Source of the DNA: Dorea_D hominis
GTDB taxonomy: Bacteria > Bacillota > Clostridia > Lachnospirales > Lachnospiraceae
Assembly: GCF_014287705.1 (NCBI RefSeq)
Contig: NZ_JACOOY010000026.1
Location: 1-16,096, forward strand
Length of the DNA: 16,096 nt
Direction of reading: 5' to 3'
Shown here: piece by piece, positions 6,413-13,707 of the stretch
How the letters are laid out: every line of letters begins with the position of its first letter
How positions within the stretch are numbered: the stretch's first letter is position 1
Made by a program: the position numbers and the translations under genes
Notes under the pieces: generated by a model
The model's input: the letters and a program-made list of their open reading frames with translations, nothing else
Database searches by the model: none
What the model was told of the DNA's origin: nothing

Positions 6413-7282
6413 CTACTTCCGCGCAAGCATAGCTTCCGCATCTGCGATTTCACAGCCACAGAAGCCGAGCGGATGAGGTTTCTTTGTATACTGCCCGTGA
6501 AAATCGCTGCCACCGGTTGTAAGAAGCTCATATTTCTTCGCAATCTCCAGAAGACGCTGTCTGGATTCCGTTCCGTTTCTTGGATGCCATACTTCTACAC
6601 CTGCAAGCAGACCCTCTTTGGCATATCGCTCAATCAGCTCAAAGCTGTCAAACTGCTCCGCATGCGCTACCACCGGAACACCTCCAGCTTCCCGGATTAC
6701 CGTCGCCGCTTCTAACGTCGTCGGATATCGTTTCGGTACATAACAGCTTCCCTTTGAAGAAATCAGTGAACTCATCAGCTCTCCGATTGCCACATTTGTA
6801 TAGCCAAAATCACATAACGGCTGCATCACATGACATTCATATATCGATTCGCTGTCTTTTGCATAAGATTCCACCAGTTCCGGTGTCACGAGCGGATATA
6901 TTTCATGTACTCTGCGCGCCATCTCCAGCTTCTGCTCTCTTCGCCATTTCAATGTATTTTCCAGAAATCCATCGATCATCTGACGATCCTTTGGCAGATA
7001 GCAGAGCAAATGCACATTTCTTCCACTTTCTTCATCAAGCGTAGACATTTCCACACCCGGAACCACATGCACGCCAAGTTTTCCGCCAAGCTCCACAGCT
7101 TCATCCACACCTGCCATTGTATCATGGTCTGTGATTGCAATATACTTAAGTCCGATCATTGCAGCGTATTCTATCACCTGTGCAACCGTTCTGGATGCAT
7201 CTGAATGTGTCGTGTGCACATGCAGATCACACGGATTCGCTGCTGTTAATTCATTTTTTATTATATTTTGTTTCTCTGACAT
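6413..7282 (-). CDS. PHP-domain metal-dependent phosphoesterase
   Basis: The 289-residue protein has the polymerase/histidinol phosphatase (PHP) motifs in order: DLHVHT at 19-24, SD at 27-28, ITDHD at 50-54, PGVEMS at 75-80, H91, VVAHA at 204-208 and GSDFHG at 258-263. These form a trinuclear metal site. The layout matches the TrpH/YciV group, whose characterised members are 5'-3' exoribonucleases (RNase AM) or nucleoside 3',5'-bisphosphate phosphatases. A nucleotide or RNA-end substrate is therefore likely. It lies 47 bp after the uracil permease on the same strand and probably shares its transcript. No clear Shine-Dalgarno precedes the ATG, only AAGAAA, so expression may be low or coupled. 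It converges on the plus-strand operon. Confidence 0.85.
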   Translation of the reverse strand: MSEKQNIIKNELTAANPCDLHVHTTHSDASRTVAQVIEYAAMIGLKYIAITDHDTMAGVDEAVELGGKLGVHVVPGVEMSTLDEESGRNVHLLCYLPKDRQMIDGFLENTLKWRREQKLEMARRVHEIYPLVTPELVESYAKDSESIYECHVMQPLCDFGYTNVAIGELMSSLISSKGSCYVPKRYPTTLEAATVIREAGGVPVVAHAEQFDSFELIERYAKEGLLAGVEVWHPRNGTESRQRLLEIAKKYELLTTGGSDFHGQYTKKPHPLGFCGCEIADAEAMLARK

Positions 7283-7329
7283 TTTCTTGCCAACTTTCTT
7301 ACTTTTCTTTTTTCCACAGTCTCTGGTTT

Positions 7330-8595
7330 TTACGCTTCTTCATCCTGATCGTTCGTCAGATGCAGTCTGTCAAGAATGTAGAAAATAAGACTTAAAATCA
7401 TGCCGACTACACATGCAAGCACCATACCGGTCAGCTCAATATCCCCAAACGCCACTTTGATTCCGGAAAGTCCAGTTACAAATACTACTGAAGTAAGTGT
7501 CAGGTTTCTTGATCTGCCATAGTCCACCTGTGAGTCAACCAGAATACGGATACCGGATGCTCCGATCATACCGTATAACAGGAAGGAAATCCCTCCGATA
7601 ACCGGTCCCGGAATCGTCTGGATCAGCATAGATAATTTTCCTACGAAAGAGCAGATGATAGAAAGCACTGCCGCCCCTGCGATCACGCGCACGCTGTATA
7701 CTTTTGTAACCGCCATAACACCGATATTCTCACCGTAAGTCGTTGTCGGTACGGAACCGATCAAACCGGAGATCATGGTAGAGAAGTTATCTCCGAATAA
7801 AGATCTGTGTAGGCCCGGTGTTTTCAACAGATCACGGCCTACAATCTTACTCGTTACAACCTGATGTCCGATATGTTCTGACGTAATAACGAGAAGTACC
7901 GGAAGAATCATCAGGATTGCACCTGTATCGAATTTTGCCATTGTAAAGTTCGGCAGTGCAAACCAGGATGCAGAAGTCACTTTAGAAAAATCAAGGATGC
8001 CACAGCCAAGCGCTGTCAGATATCCTGCGATAACCGCAATCAGAATTGGAATAACCGATAAAAATCCGCGGAATAAAACATTCCCAAAGACCGCAACACC
8101 GAGTGTCACAAGAAATACGATCACATTTCTCATGTCCAGTTTGTCATCCAGAAGTCCTGCATTACTCGCTGCTGAACCGGAAAGTTCCAATCCAATCAAT
8201 GCTACTACAGGTCCCATCGCTGCCGGCGGCAATACAACATCAATCCAGTCTGTTCCACATTTGTAAATAATGAGCGATAAGATACATCCGCATAATCCAA
8301 CCGCAACGAAACCGCCCAGTGCATATTCATATCCCATTTTCGAAATAACAACACCTGCCGGTGCCAGAAATGCAAAGCTGGAGCCAAGATATGCCGGCGC
8401 CTGCCCCTTTGTTACTGTCATAAAAATCAATGTTCCGACACCGTTCATAAATAATACAATCGCCGGATTAATACCAAATACAAACGGCACCAGAACCGAA
8501 GCCCCAAACATCGCAAACATATGCTGGATGCTGAGTGGAAGCAGCAGTTTAAATGGCACTTTGTCCTCGATTTGAATAATTTTACGTTCTCCCAT
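7330..8595 (-). CDS. uraA: Uracil permease (NCS2 nucleobase:cation symporter)
   Basis: The 421-residue, strongly hydrophobic protein (about 12-14 membrane segments; E. coli UraA is 429 aa) has the NCS2 QH pair at 24-25. Two glutamates, E240 (ITSEHIGH) and E289 (TTTYGENIG), correspond to the uracil-binding pair E241/E290 of UraA. It imports uracil with protons across the cytoplasmic membrane. AGGAGG precedes the ATG. A TATAAT box at 8635-8640 (minus strand) is a plausible -10, but no good -35 is seen. No PyrR-type attenuator or riboswitch is evident in the short leader. It is followed by the PHP phosphoesterase, a plausible nucleotide-salvage pairing. Confidence 0.92.
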   Translation of the reverse strand: MGERKIIQIEDKVPFKLLLPLSIQHMFAMFGASVLVPFVFGINPAIVLFMNGVGTLIFMTVTKGQAPAYLGSSFAFLAPAGVVISKMGYEYALGGFVAVGLCGCILSLIIYKCGTDWIDVVLPPAAMGPVVALIGLELSGSAASNAGLLDDKLDMRNVIVFLVTLGVAVFGNVLFRGFLSVIPILIAVIAGYLTALGCGILDFSKVTSASWFALPNFTMAKFDTGAILMILPVLLVITSEHIGHQVVTSKIVGRDLLKTPGLHRSLFGDNFSTMISGLIGSVPTTTYGENIGVMAVTKVYSVRVIAGAAVLSIICSFVGKLSMLIQTIPGPVIGGISFLLYGMIGASGIRILVDSQVDYGRSRNLTLTSVVFVTGLSGIKVAFGDIELTGMVLACVVGMILSLIFYILDRLHLTNDQDEEA

Positions 8596-8687
8596 GTTTT
8601 CCTCCTGTACCTTTCATTCCTTTAAGTTTGAGTAATTATAGTATTTCACTTTGTCCATTGTATCATATCGGTATCTATAAGAAAAGA

Positions 8688-8725
8688 AAAAGGAGATTGC
8701 AAAATCTCCTTTGCAATCTCCTTTT
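8688..8725 (-). terminator. Rho-independent terminator after xylB
   Basis: Perfect 16-bp stem (8688-8703 with 8710-8725), core GGAGATTGCAAA, six-nt loop, followed on the minus strand by a run of Ts. It ends the isomerase-kinase operon before the uraA promoter region. An outer 11-bp inverted pair (TTGTATCATAT at 8658-8668 and its complement at 8734-8744) brackets it. Confidence 0.85.
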
Positions 8726-8792
8726 GTCCCATTATATGATACAAGATTTTATAGAATAACCTTACCGGCATCTCAATCCTTTATGTATGCTT

Positions 8793-10250
8793 TTAGTATA
8801 AGCATTTTACAGTTGGATAAATCTTTCTGAATTTCTGGTATTTCTCTTCGTATTTGTCAACCAGTTCTTTCTCCGGCTCAACTGTATCAATAACTTTTAC
8901 AAGTTTGGAAGCGATCGTCTCAACATCCGGATATGCTCCGCATCCGACTGCTGCCAGCATAGCTCCGCCAAGTGCCGGTCCTTCTTCGCTTTCAATAACA
9001 TCTACCTTCATGTTCATAACATTTGCAATGATCTTCTTCCACAGTGGGCTCTTTGCTCCGCCACCGCAGATCTTTGTTCTCTCAATCTTAATTCCAAGAC
9101 TTCTTGCAACTTCCAGAGAATCACGAAGTCCGAATGCAACACCTTCCAGAACAGCCTGTGTCATGTCTTCTCTTGTTGTGTCCATAGACATTCCGATAAA
9201 CATTGCTCTTGCGTCCGGGTTGTTGTGTGGAGAACGTTCACCCATCAGATATGGCAAGAAGAATACATTGTTCTCACCCAATTTCTGAATGCCTGCCTGC
9301 TCTGCCGCAAAGTCTGTTGTCTTGAGGATTTCCTCATTCCACCACTTGTTGCAGGAAGCTGCACTTAACATACATCCCATCAGATGATAATATCCGTCTG
9401 CGTGTGCAAAGGAATGTAAAGCGTTGTGCTCATCTACTCCAAAGTTCTTGCTGGAAATGAAAATTGTTCCGGAAGTTCCAAGAGAAATATTACATCTTCC
9501 GTCACCTACAGTTCCTGTTCCAACAGCTGCTGCGGCATTGTCTCCGGCACCTGCGATAACTTTTACTTCTGCAGGAAGTCCAAGTTCTTTCGCAATGTCT
9601 TCTTTCAGAGTTCCTACTACTTCATAACTTTCATATAACTTCGGAAGCATCTCTTCTGTGATTCCGCAGATATCAAGCATTTCTTTTGACCAGCAGCGAT
9701 TCTTAACGTCCATAAGAAGCATACCGGATGCATCGGATACGTCTGTGCAGAAAGATCCGGACAGCTTGTATGCCAGGTAATCTTTTGGAAGCATGATCTT
9801 TGCAATTTTAGCGAAATTCTCAGGTTCATTCTTCTTCATCCAAAGAATCTTCGGTGCTGTAAATCCTGCAAATGCAATATTTGCTGTGTAAGCGGATAAT
9901 TTATCCTTTCCAATTACTGTATTCAGATAATCTGTCTCTTCTCCGGTTCTTCCATCGTTCCACAGAATTGCCGGGCGGATCACATTGTCTTCTGCGTCCA
10001 GTGCAACAAGTCCGTGCATCTGTCCACCAAAGCTGATTCCTGCAACCTGTGACTTATCACACTCTGCTGTCAGTTCTTTGATTCCTTCCATAGACTGTGC
10101 AAACCAGTCTTCCGGTTTCTGCTCAGACCAACCCGGATGCGGGAAGAACAACGGATACTCTCTGGAGACAATCTTCTTAATATCTCCCTCTTCATCCATT
10201 AATAACAATTTAACTGCTGATGTTCCTAAATCTACACCAATGAATAGCAT
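8793..10250 (-). CDS. xylB: Xylulokinase-family FGGY carbohydrate kinase
   Basis: The 485-residue FGGY kinase (E. coli XylB is 484) has the phosphate loop DLGTSAVK at 7-14, the xylulokinase signature GGQMHGLV at 75-82, LWNDGR at 96-101, the catalytic base D237 in GAGDN and the C-terminal CGGGAKS nucleotide loop. It phosphorylates a ketose, classically D-xylulose at C5. Here it lies 17 bp downstream of an L-fucose/L-arabinose-family isomerase rather than xylA, so its substrate may be the ketose made by that enzyme (D-ribulose, L-ribulose or L-fuculose). AAAGGGG precedes the ATG. It is the last gene of the operon and is followed by a strong terminator. Confidence 0.87.
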   Translation of the reverse strand: MLFIGVDLGTSAVKLLLMDEEGDIKKIVSREYPLFFPHPGWSEQKPEDWFAQSMEGIKELTAECDKSQVAGISFGGQMHGLVALDAEDNVIRPAILWNDGRTGEETDYLNTVIGKDKLSAYTANIAFAGFTAPKILWMKKNEPENFAKIAKIMLPKDYLAYKLSGSFCTDVSDASGMLLMDVKNRCWSKEMLDICGITEEMLPKLYESYEVVGTLKEDIAKELGLPAEVKVIAGAGDNAAAAVGTGTVGDGRCNISLGTSGTIFISSKNFGVDEHNALHSFAHADGYYHLMGCMLSAASCNKWWNEEILKTTDFAAEQAGIQKLGENNVFFLPYLMGERSPHNNPDARAMFIGMSMDTTREDMTQAVLEGVAFGLRDSLEVARSLGIKIERTKICGGGAKSPLWKKIIANVMNMKVDVIESEEGPALGGAMLAAVGCGAYPDVETIASKLVKVIDTVEPEKELVDKYEEKYQKFRKIYPTVKCLY

Positions 10251-10267
10251 TGTTTTTATCCCCTTTC

Positions 10268-11752
10268 TTATGCAAATGGATTTTCTGTCTTATATCTTAC
10301 ACCTTTTGGCTGATTATATCCAATCTCTTCTACAGGAACTCCGATATATTTGAAAACTTCATATAAAGCTTTTCCGAAATGTCCAAATGCAACTGCTCCG
10401 TGATGTGGGTATCCTCCCTCGAGCAGTACGTGGCGGTAGAATCTTCCCATCTCCGGAATTGCGAAAATACCAACGCCTCCGAAAGATTTTGTTGCTACCG
10501 GAAGGACTTCACCATGCGCAATGTATGCACGCAGTTTGCAGTCTGCTGTGCTCTGCAGACGATAGAACGTAATATCTCCAGGAATGATATCCCCTTCCAG
10601 AGTTCCCTGTGTTACTTCTTCCGGAAGTGTTCTTGCCATAATCATCTGGTTCTTCATTTCACAGAATGCAAGCTTGCTGGATGCTGTATTTCCACAGTGG
10701 AATCCCATGAAAGTATCTTTCTGTGTATAATCGTATTTTCCTTTAATCTCGCTCTCATACATATCCTTCGGTACTGTGTTGTTAATATCCAGAAGTGTTA
10801 CTGTATCTTCGCTGACAACCGTTCCGATGAACTCACTGAGCGCTCCGTAAATATCTACTTCGCAGGAAACCGGGATTCCCTGGTCTGTCAGACGGCTGTT
10901 GACATAACATGGTACGAATCCAAACTGTGTCTGGAATGCAGGCCAGCATTTTCCTGCGATCGCAACATATTTTCTGTAACCTCTGTGATCTTCTACCCAG
11001 TCTTTTAATGTGATCTCATACTGTGCGAGTTTCTCAAGGATCTCCGGTTTCTTATTACCGGCTCCAAGTTCTTCTTCCATCTCTTTGACAACTGCCGGGA
11101 TTCTCTCATCTCCTGCATGTTTGTTAAATGCTTCAAACAGGTCCAGCTCTGAATTTTCTTCAATCTCTACACCCAGATTATAAAGCTGTTTGATCGGCGC
11201 ATTACATGCTAAGAAATTTAACGGTCTTGGTCCAAAGCTGATGATCTTTAAATCATTTAATCCGATGACAGCTCTTGCTACCGGCATAAACTCATGGATC
11301 ATATCTGCACATTCTTCTGCATCTCCGACCGGATATTCCGGAATATATGCATTGATATTGCGAAGCTGTAAATTGTAGCTTGCATTAAGCATACCACAGT
11401 AAGCATCTCCACGTCCCTGTACCAGGTTGTCTCCTGTCTCTTCTGCTGCTGCCACGAACATCTTCGGTCCGTCAAAATGTTTTGCAAGCAATGTCTCAGA
11501 AATCTCTGGTCCGAAGTTTCCAAGATATACACAAAGTGCATTACATCCTGCTTTCTTAATGTCTTCGAGTGCCTGCACCATATGGATCTCGCTTTCAACG
11601 ATACAGATTGGACATTCGTAAATGTTCTCTGCTCCGTATTTCTTTGTGTAGGCATCGATCAGTGCCTTTCTTCTGTTTACAGATAAGCTCTCCGGGAAAC
11701 AGTCACGGCTTACTGCTACAATTCCAAGTTTTACTTCTGGCATGTTGTTCAT
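10268..11752 (-). CDS. L-fucose/L-arabinose isomerase family protein
   Basis: The 494-residue protein belongs to the FucI/AraA superfamily, between AraA (500) and FucI (591) in length. Conserved blocks include RGDAYCGM, FGPRPLNF, the VSCEVDIYGAL segment with the predicted metal Glu, LLDINN with the metal Asp, and HGEVLP/HHGAVAFGHFG with metal or substrate histidines near the end. It should interconvert an aldose and a ketose with Mn2+ in the cytoplasm (L-fucose, D-arabinose or L-arabinose). The start is placed at the ATG at 11750-11752, because GAAGGAGG lies nine nt upstream; an earlier in-frame ATG (11788) would translate through that ribosome site. It follows the DUF4867-like gene and precedes xylB. 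Confidence 0.87.
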   Translation of the reverse strand: MNNMPEVKLGIVAVSRDCFPESLSVNRRKALIDAYTKKYGAENIYECPICIVESEIHMVQALEDIKKAGCNALCVYLGNFGPEISETLLAKHFDGPKMFVAAAEETGDNLVQGRGDAYCGMLNASYNLQLRNINAYIPEYPVGDAEECADMIHEFMPVARAVIGLNDLKIISFGPRPLNFLACNAPIKQLYNLGVEIEENSELDLFEAFNKHAGDERIPAVVKEMEEELGAGNKKPEILEKLAQYEITLKDWVEDHRGYRKYVAIAGKCWPAFQTQFGFVPCYVNSRLTDQGIPVSCEVDIYGALSEFIGTVVSEDTVTLLDINNTVPKDMYESEIKGKYDYTQKDTFMGFHCGNTASSKLAFCEMKNQMIMARTLPEEVTQGTLEGDIIPGDITFYRLQSTADCKLRAYIAHGEVLPVATKSFGGVGIFAIPEMGRFYRHVLLEGGYPHHGAVAFGHFGKALYEVFKYIGVPVEEIGYNQPKGVRYKTENPFA

Positions 11753-11848
11753 AATACCAATTCCTCCTTCAAAAATGTTGTTTTTCATAATACATGTTTT
11801 GTAAATCTTTTGTTTTATAAATCCGTTACACTCGTAACGCCGCCGGCA

Positions 11849-12466
11849 TTAAACCGACACATTCTCGCCTTTCAGCCCGCAAAAGGCGCCTTCAATCTTT
11901 GCATCCTCATGTGCGATGAGCCACTTGTTTCTCGCTGTGAGAAGTCTTGCTTCTCCCTTGGCATCCGCCGGTATCTCTACGTCTGTGTTTGTCCCCTTTG
12001 GCAGGATCACAACACAGCGAAACCCTTTCTCACTCGTCATACATGGTGCATAATGCAGCGTTGTTGCATACATCTCTACGGCTGTTCCTGCCGGAACAAG
12101 GAATGCTTCGATCTGATCTGTATCGTAAGTATAATCTTCTGTAATATCCTGCTGCCTTCCTACGAGGAGAATCATATCTGTCACTGCTACATTGATTTCT
12201 GAACTTCTGTGATACTCTACCGCGTTCAGATAAGTATTGAACCCGTTGCAGAATCCCACCTGGATCGGCAGTCCTCCAAACGCACGGTCTTTAAAAGCGT
12301 TTGCAACAGGAAGATCTTCCAGTTCTTCCATCCCCGGCACATAGATCACTTCCCCTTTAGGAAGCGGTGTATGTTCCATGGCTTTTAAAAGCGGTGACAA
12401 CGCATACCCTTCCAGTACTCGTCCATATGTCGAAAACGCTTTGTCTTCTACTTGTTGAATTTTCAT
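11849..12466 (-). CDS. DUF4867-like family protein, candidate metal-binding cupin
   Basis: The 205-residue protein matches what I recall of DUF4867, a family of unknown function found next to fucose-isomerase-like genes in Clostridia. I infer a cupin-like barrel. VEYHRSSE supplies H86 and E90, and VPAGTAVEMYATTLHYAP supplies E131 and H138, the spacing expected of the two cupin metal motifs. It has no signal peptide or membrane segment and is likely cytoplasmic. It is the first gene of the isomerase-xylB operon, with AGGAGG before the ATG and an extended -10 promoter just upstream. A role as a sugar mutarotase, a lyxose-isomerase-like enzyme or a sensor is possible, but none is established. 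Confidence 0.7.
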   Translation of the reverse strand: MKIQQVEDKAFSTYGRVLEGYALSPLLKAMEHTPLPKGEVIYVPGMEELEDLPVANAFKDRAFGGLPIQVGFCNGFNTYLNAVEYHRSSEINVAVTDMILLVGRQQDITEDYTYDTDQIEAFLVPAGTAVEMYATTLHYAPCMTSEKGFRCVVILPKGTNTDVEIPADAKGEARLLTARNKWLIAHEDAKIEGAFCGLKGENVSV

Positions 12467-12492
12467 AATAATTCCTCCTAAAACACAAGGTT

Positions 12493-12502
12493 ATTATAGC
12501 AA
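12493..12502 (-). promoter_or_regulatory. Extended -10 promoter of the isomerase-kinase operon
   Basis: The minus strand reads TTGC then TATAAT (perfect -10 at 12493-12498 with the TGn extension), about 27 bp before the ATG of the DUF4867-like gene. No good -35 lies 16-18 bp upstream, as expected for a promoter that needs an activator. Confidence 0.6.
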
Positions 12503-12542
12503 TTTTTTAACGATCTTTCGACCAAATACTTAACCGTTCATG

Positions 12543-12582
12543 GCAAATTCTTGTCCTTCTTGCAATTTGAGCACTTTGTCCT
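12543..12582 (-). promoter_or_regulatory. Candidate activator (AraC) direct-repeat sites
   Basis: On the minus strand the heptamer AGGACAA occurs twice (12576-12582 and 12551-12557), 25 bp apart, each followed by an AT-rich TTGC-containing half. They lie about 65-95 bp upstream of the predicted start at around 12486, the usual position for an AraC-type activator. The araC gene is immediately upstream. The regulator match is inference. Confidence 0.3.
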
Positions 12583-12626
12583 GTGAACTTTTTTATTTTC
12601 TTCCTATTTCCCCCGCAAAAACAGAA

Positions 12627-12663
12627 ACAGAGCGCAGTAACAAATATTGTTACTGCGCTCTGT
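12627..12663 (-). terminator. Rho-independent terminator after araC
   Basis: Perfect 17-bp stem (12627-12643 with 12647-12663), core AGAGCGCAGTAACAA, three-nt loop, beginning directly after the araC stop codon. T-rich sequence follows on the minus strand. It isolates araC from the downstream sugar operon. Confidence 0.88.
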
Positions 12664-12664
12664 C

Positions 12665-13483
12665 CTATAATTCTTTCCTGAATTCACTGGGCAATTTATT
12701 GTATTTTTTCTGAAATACCTTTGTAAATGCCTTACTGTTTGGGAATCCGTTCTGACTCGCGATCATTCCGATAGGCATATCGCTGTTGACCAGATCCTTA
12801 TATGCATGCTCCAGACGTATGTCGTCAAGATAATTCTTATAGTTCGTCTTTGCATATTTTTGAAACATCCTCGACAGATAAGTAGAGGAATATCCAAAAG
12901 TCTGTGCCAGGCTTTCAAGCGATAAATCCTTCGTGTAGTTTTCCTTCATGTATGCCGTTATCGCCGATAACTTGTTCAGTTTTTTGTTGCTTCGTATCAT
13001 TTCACTGTCCACAGATACTTCTCTGTACTTACTCACAAGCAGATAGATCAGCTCGTAAAAATAACTCTGTACTTTCAGATCATATCCGATCTCTTTCTTC
13101 TCATAAGCATCGTACATGTCCCGGATCACCTGCATGAATTCCTCATCATGTATCCTTCTGCTGTGTGTAAAATAAATAAACTTCTCATCCGTATAATATC
13201 GTTCAAACGTTGTCAGCGGAATCTGAAGCACTACAGTAAAATTCTCTTTCGGAGAGTGGATCGAATGGATCTCATTGGAGTTGACCAACATGAATTCTCC
13301 CGGATTCAGGGAATACTTAATCTCATTCACGTAAAATTCAATCTCTCCTTCGAACAAAGCAAAGATTTCGACAGAACGATGCCAGTGCTTCTCTCTCGAG
13401 TAATTACCGCGTCGTCCCTCGAAAACAAACATTTTAAAAGGGATATCGTCATTTGGCATAATAATCTCGTGTGAATAATTCAC
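12665..13483 (-). CDS. AraC-family transcriptional regulator with cupin sensor
   Basis: The 272-residue protein has an N-terminal AraC-type cupin (about 15-100; H-x-S-E and LNPGEF segments) and a C-terminal pair of helix-turn-helix motifs (about 172-270) containing LSLESLAQTFGYSSTYLSRMFQK and a conserved final PSEFRKEL. Such proteins sense a sugar with the cupin and usually activate a nearby operon. The start is GTG (13481-13483), supported by AAGGAGGGAG eight nt upstream. An extended -10 promoter is visible. It lies directly upstream of the DUF4867-isomerase-xylB operon on the same strand but has its own terminator, so it is most likely the activator of that operon. Confidence 0.9.
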   Translation of the reverse strand: MNYSHEIIMPNDDIPFKMFVFEGRRGNYSREKHWHRSVEIFALFEGEIEFYVNEIKYSLNPGEFMLVNSNEIHSIHSPKENFTVVLQIPLTTFERYYTDEKFIYFTHSRRIHDEEFMQVIRDMYDAYEKKEIGYDLKVQSYFYELIYLLVSKYREVSVDSEMIRSNKKLNKLSAITAYMKENYTKDLSLESLAQTFGYSSTYLSRMFQKYAKTNYKNYLDDIRLEHAYKDLVNSDMPIGMIASQNGFPNSKAFTKVFQKKYNKLPSEFRKEL

Positions 13484-13544
13484 CGGTTTCTCCCTCCTTA
13501 TATTTCATAAGAATATATTGTTTGCTCGTTTCACTGCTTTCCCT

Positions 13545-13574
13545 ATTATATCATAACAACGCTTATCTTTACAA
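13545..13574 (-). promoter_or_regulatory. Promoter of the araC gene
   Basis: The minus strand shows TTGTAA (-35, 13569-13574), an 18-bp spacer and a perfect TATAAT (13545-13550) with the TGn extension. It overlaps the last codons of the GNAT remnant and is followed by a leader of about 55 nt to the GTG start. Confidence 0.65.
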
Positions 13575-13692
13575 TTATAATCTCTTTTCCAGAAGTACAA
13601 GCTGCCTCCGAAATACCGTTAAATTCACATGGCACAATGTCTACCTCTCTGTATCCAAGCCTTTTGTACATGGCTCTCGCTCTCGCTTTTTT
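13546..13692 (-). pseudogene. GNAT acetyltransferase C-terminal remnant
   Basis: The minus strand here reads ARARAMYKRLGYREV, then DIVPCEFNGI, then a short degenerate tail and TAA at 13546. The A-x-x-(M/L)Y-x-x-LG(Y/F)-x-E-V pattern is the classic acetyl-CoA-binding helix and last strand of GNAT N-acetyltransferases. There is no N-terminal two thirds, no start codon and no ribosome site. The fragment joins directly to the end of the secreted-protein gene at 13708. It is a truncated gene end, and its tail now hosts the araC promoter. Confidence 0.6.
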
Positions 13693-13707
13693 CTTTCTAC
13701 AAAGGTT

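Noticed and set aside
8648..8657. Decamer CACTTTGTCC shared by the uraA upstream region, the uraA coding start and the 12572-12581 region
   Set aside because: One copy is inside coding sequence and the spacing to promoters differs, so chance is the simpler explanation.
8854..9288. Plus-strand ORF of 144 codons opposite xylB
   Set aside because: Shadow of the xylB reading frame, with low-complexity Ser/Pro-rich translation and no start signals.
11753..11788. Twelve-codon N-terminal extension of the isomerase
   Set aside because: The extension encodes the GGAGG ribosome site of the internal ATG and has no site of its own.
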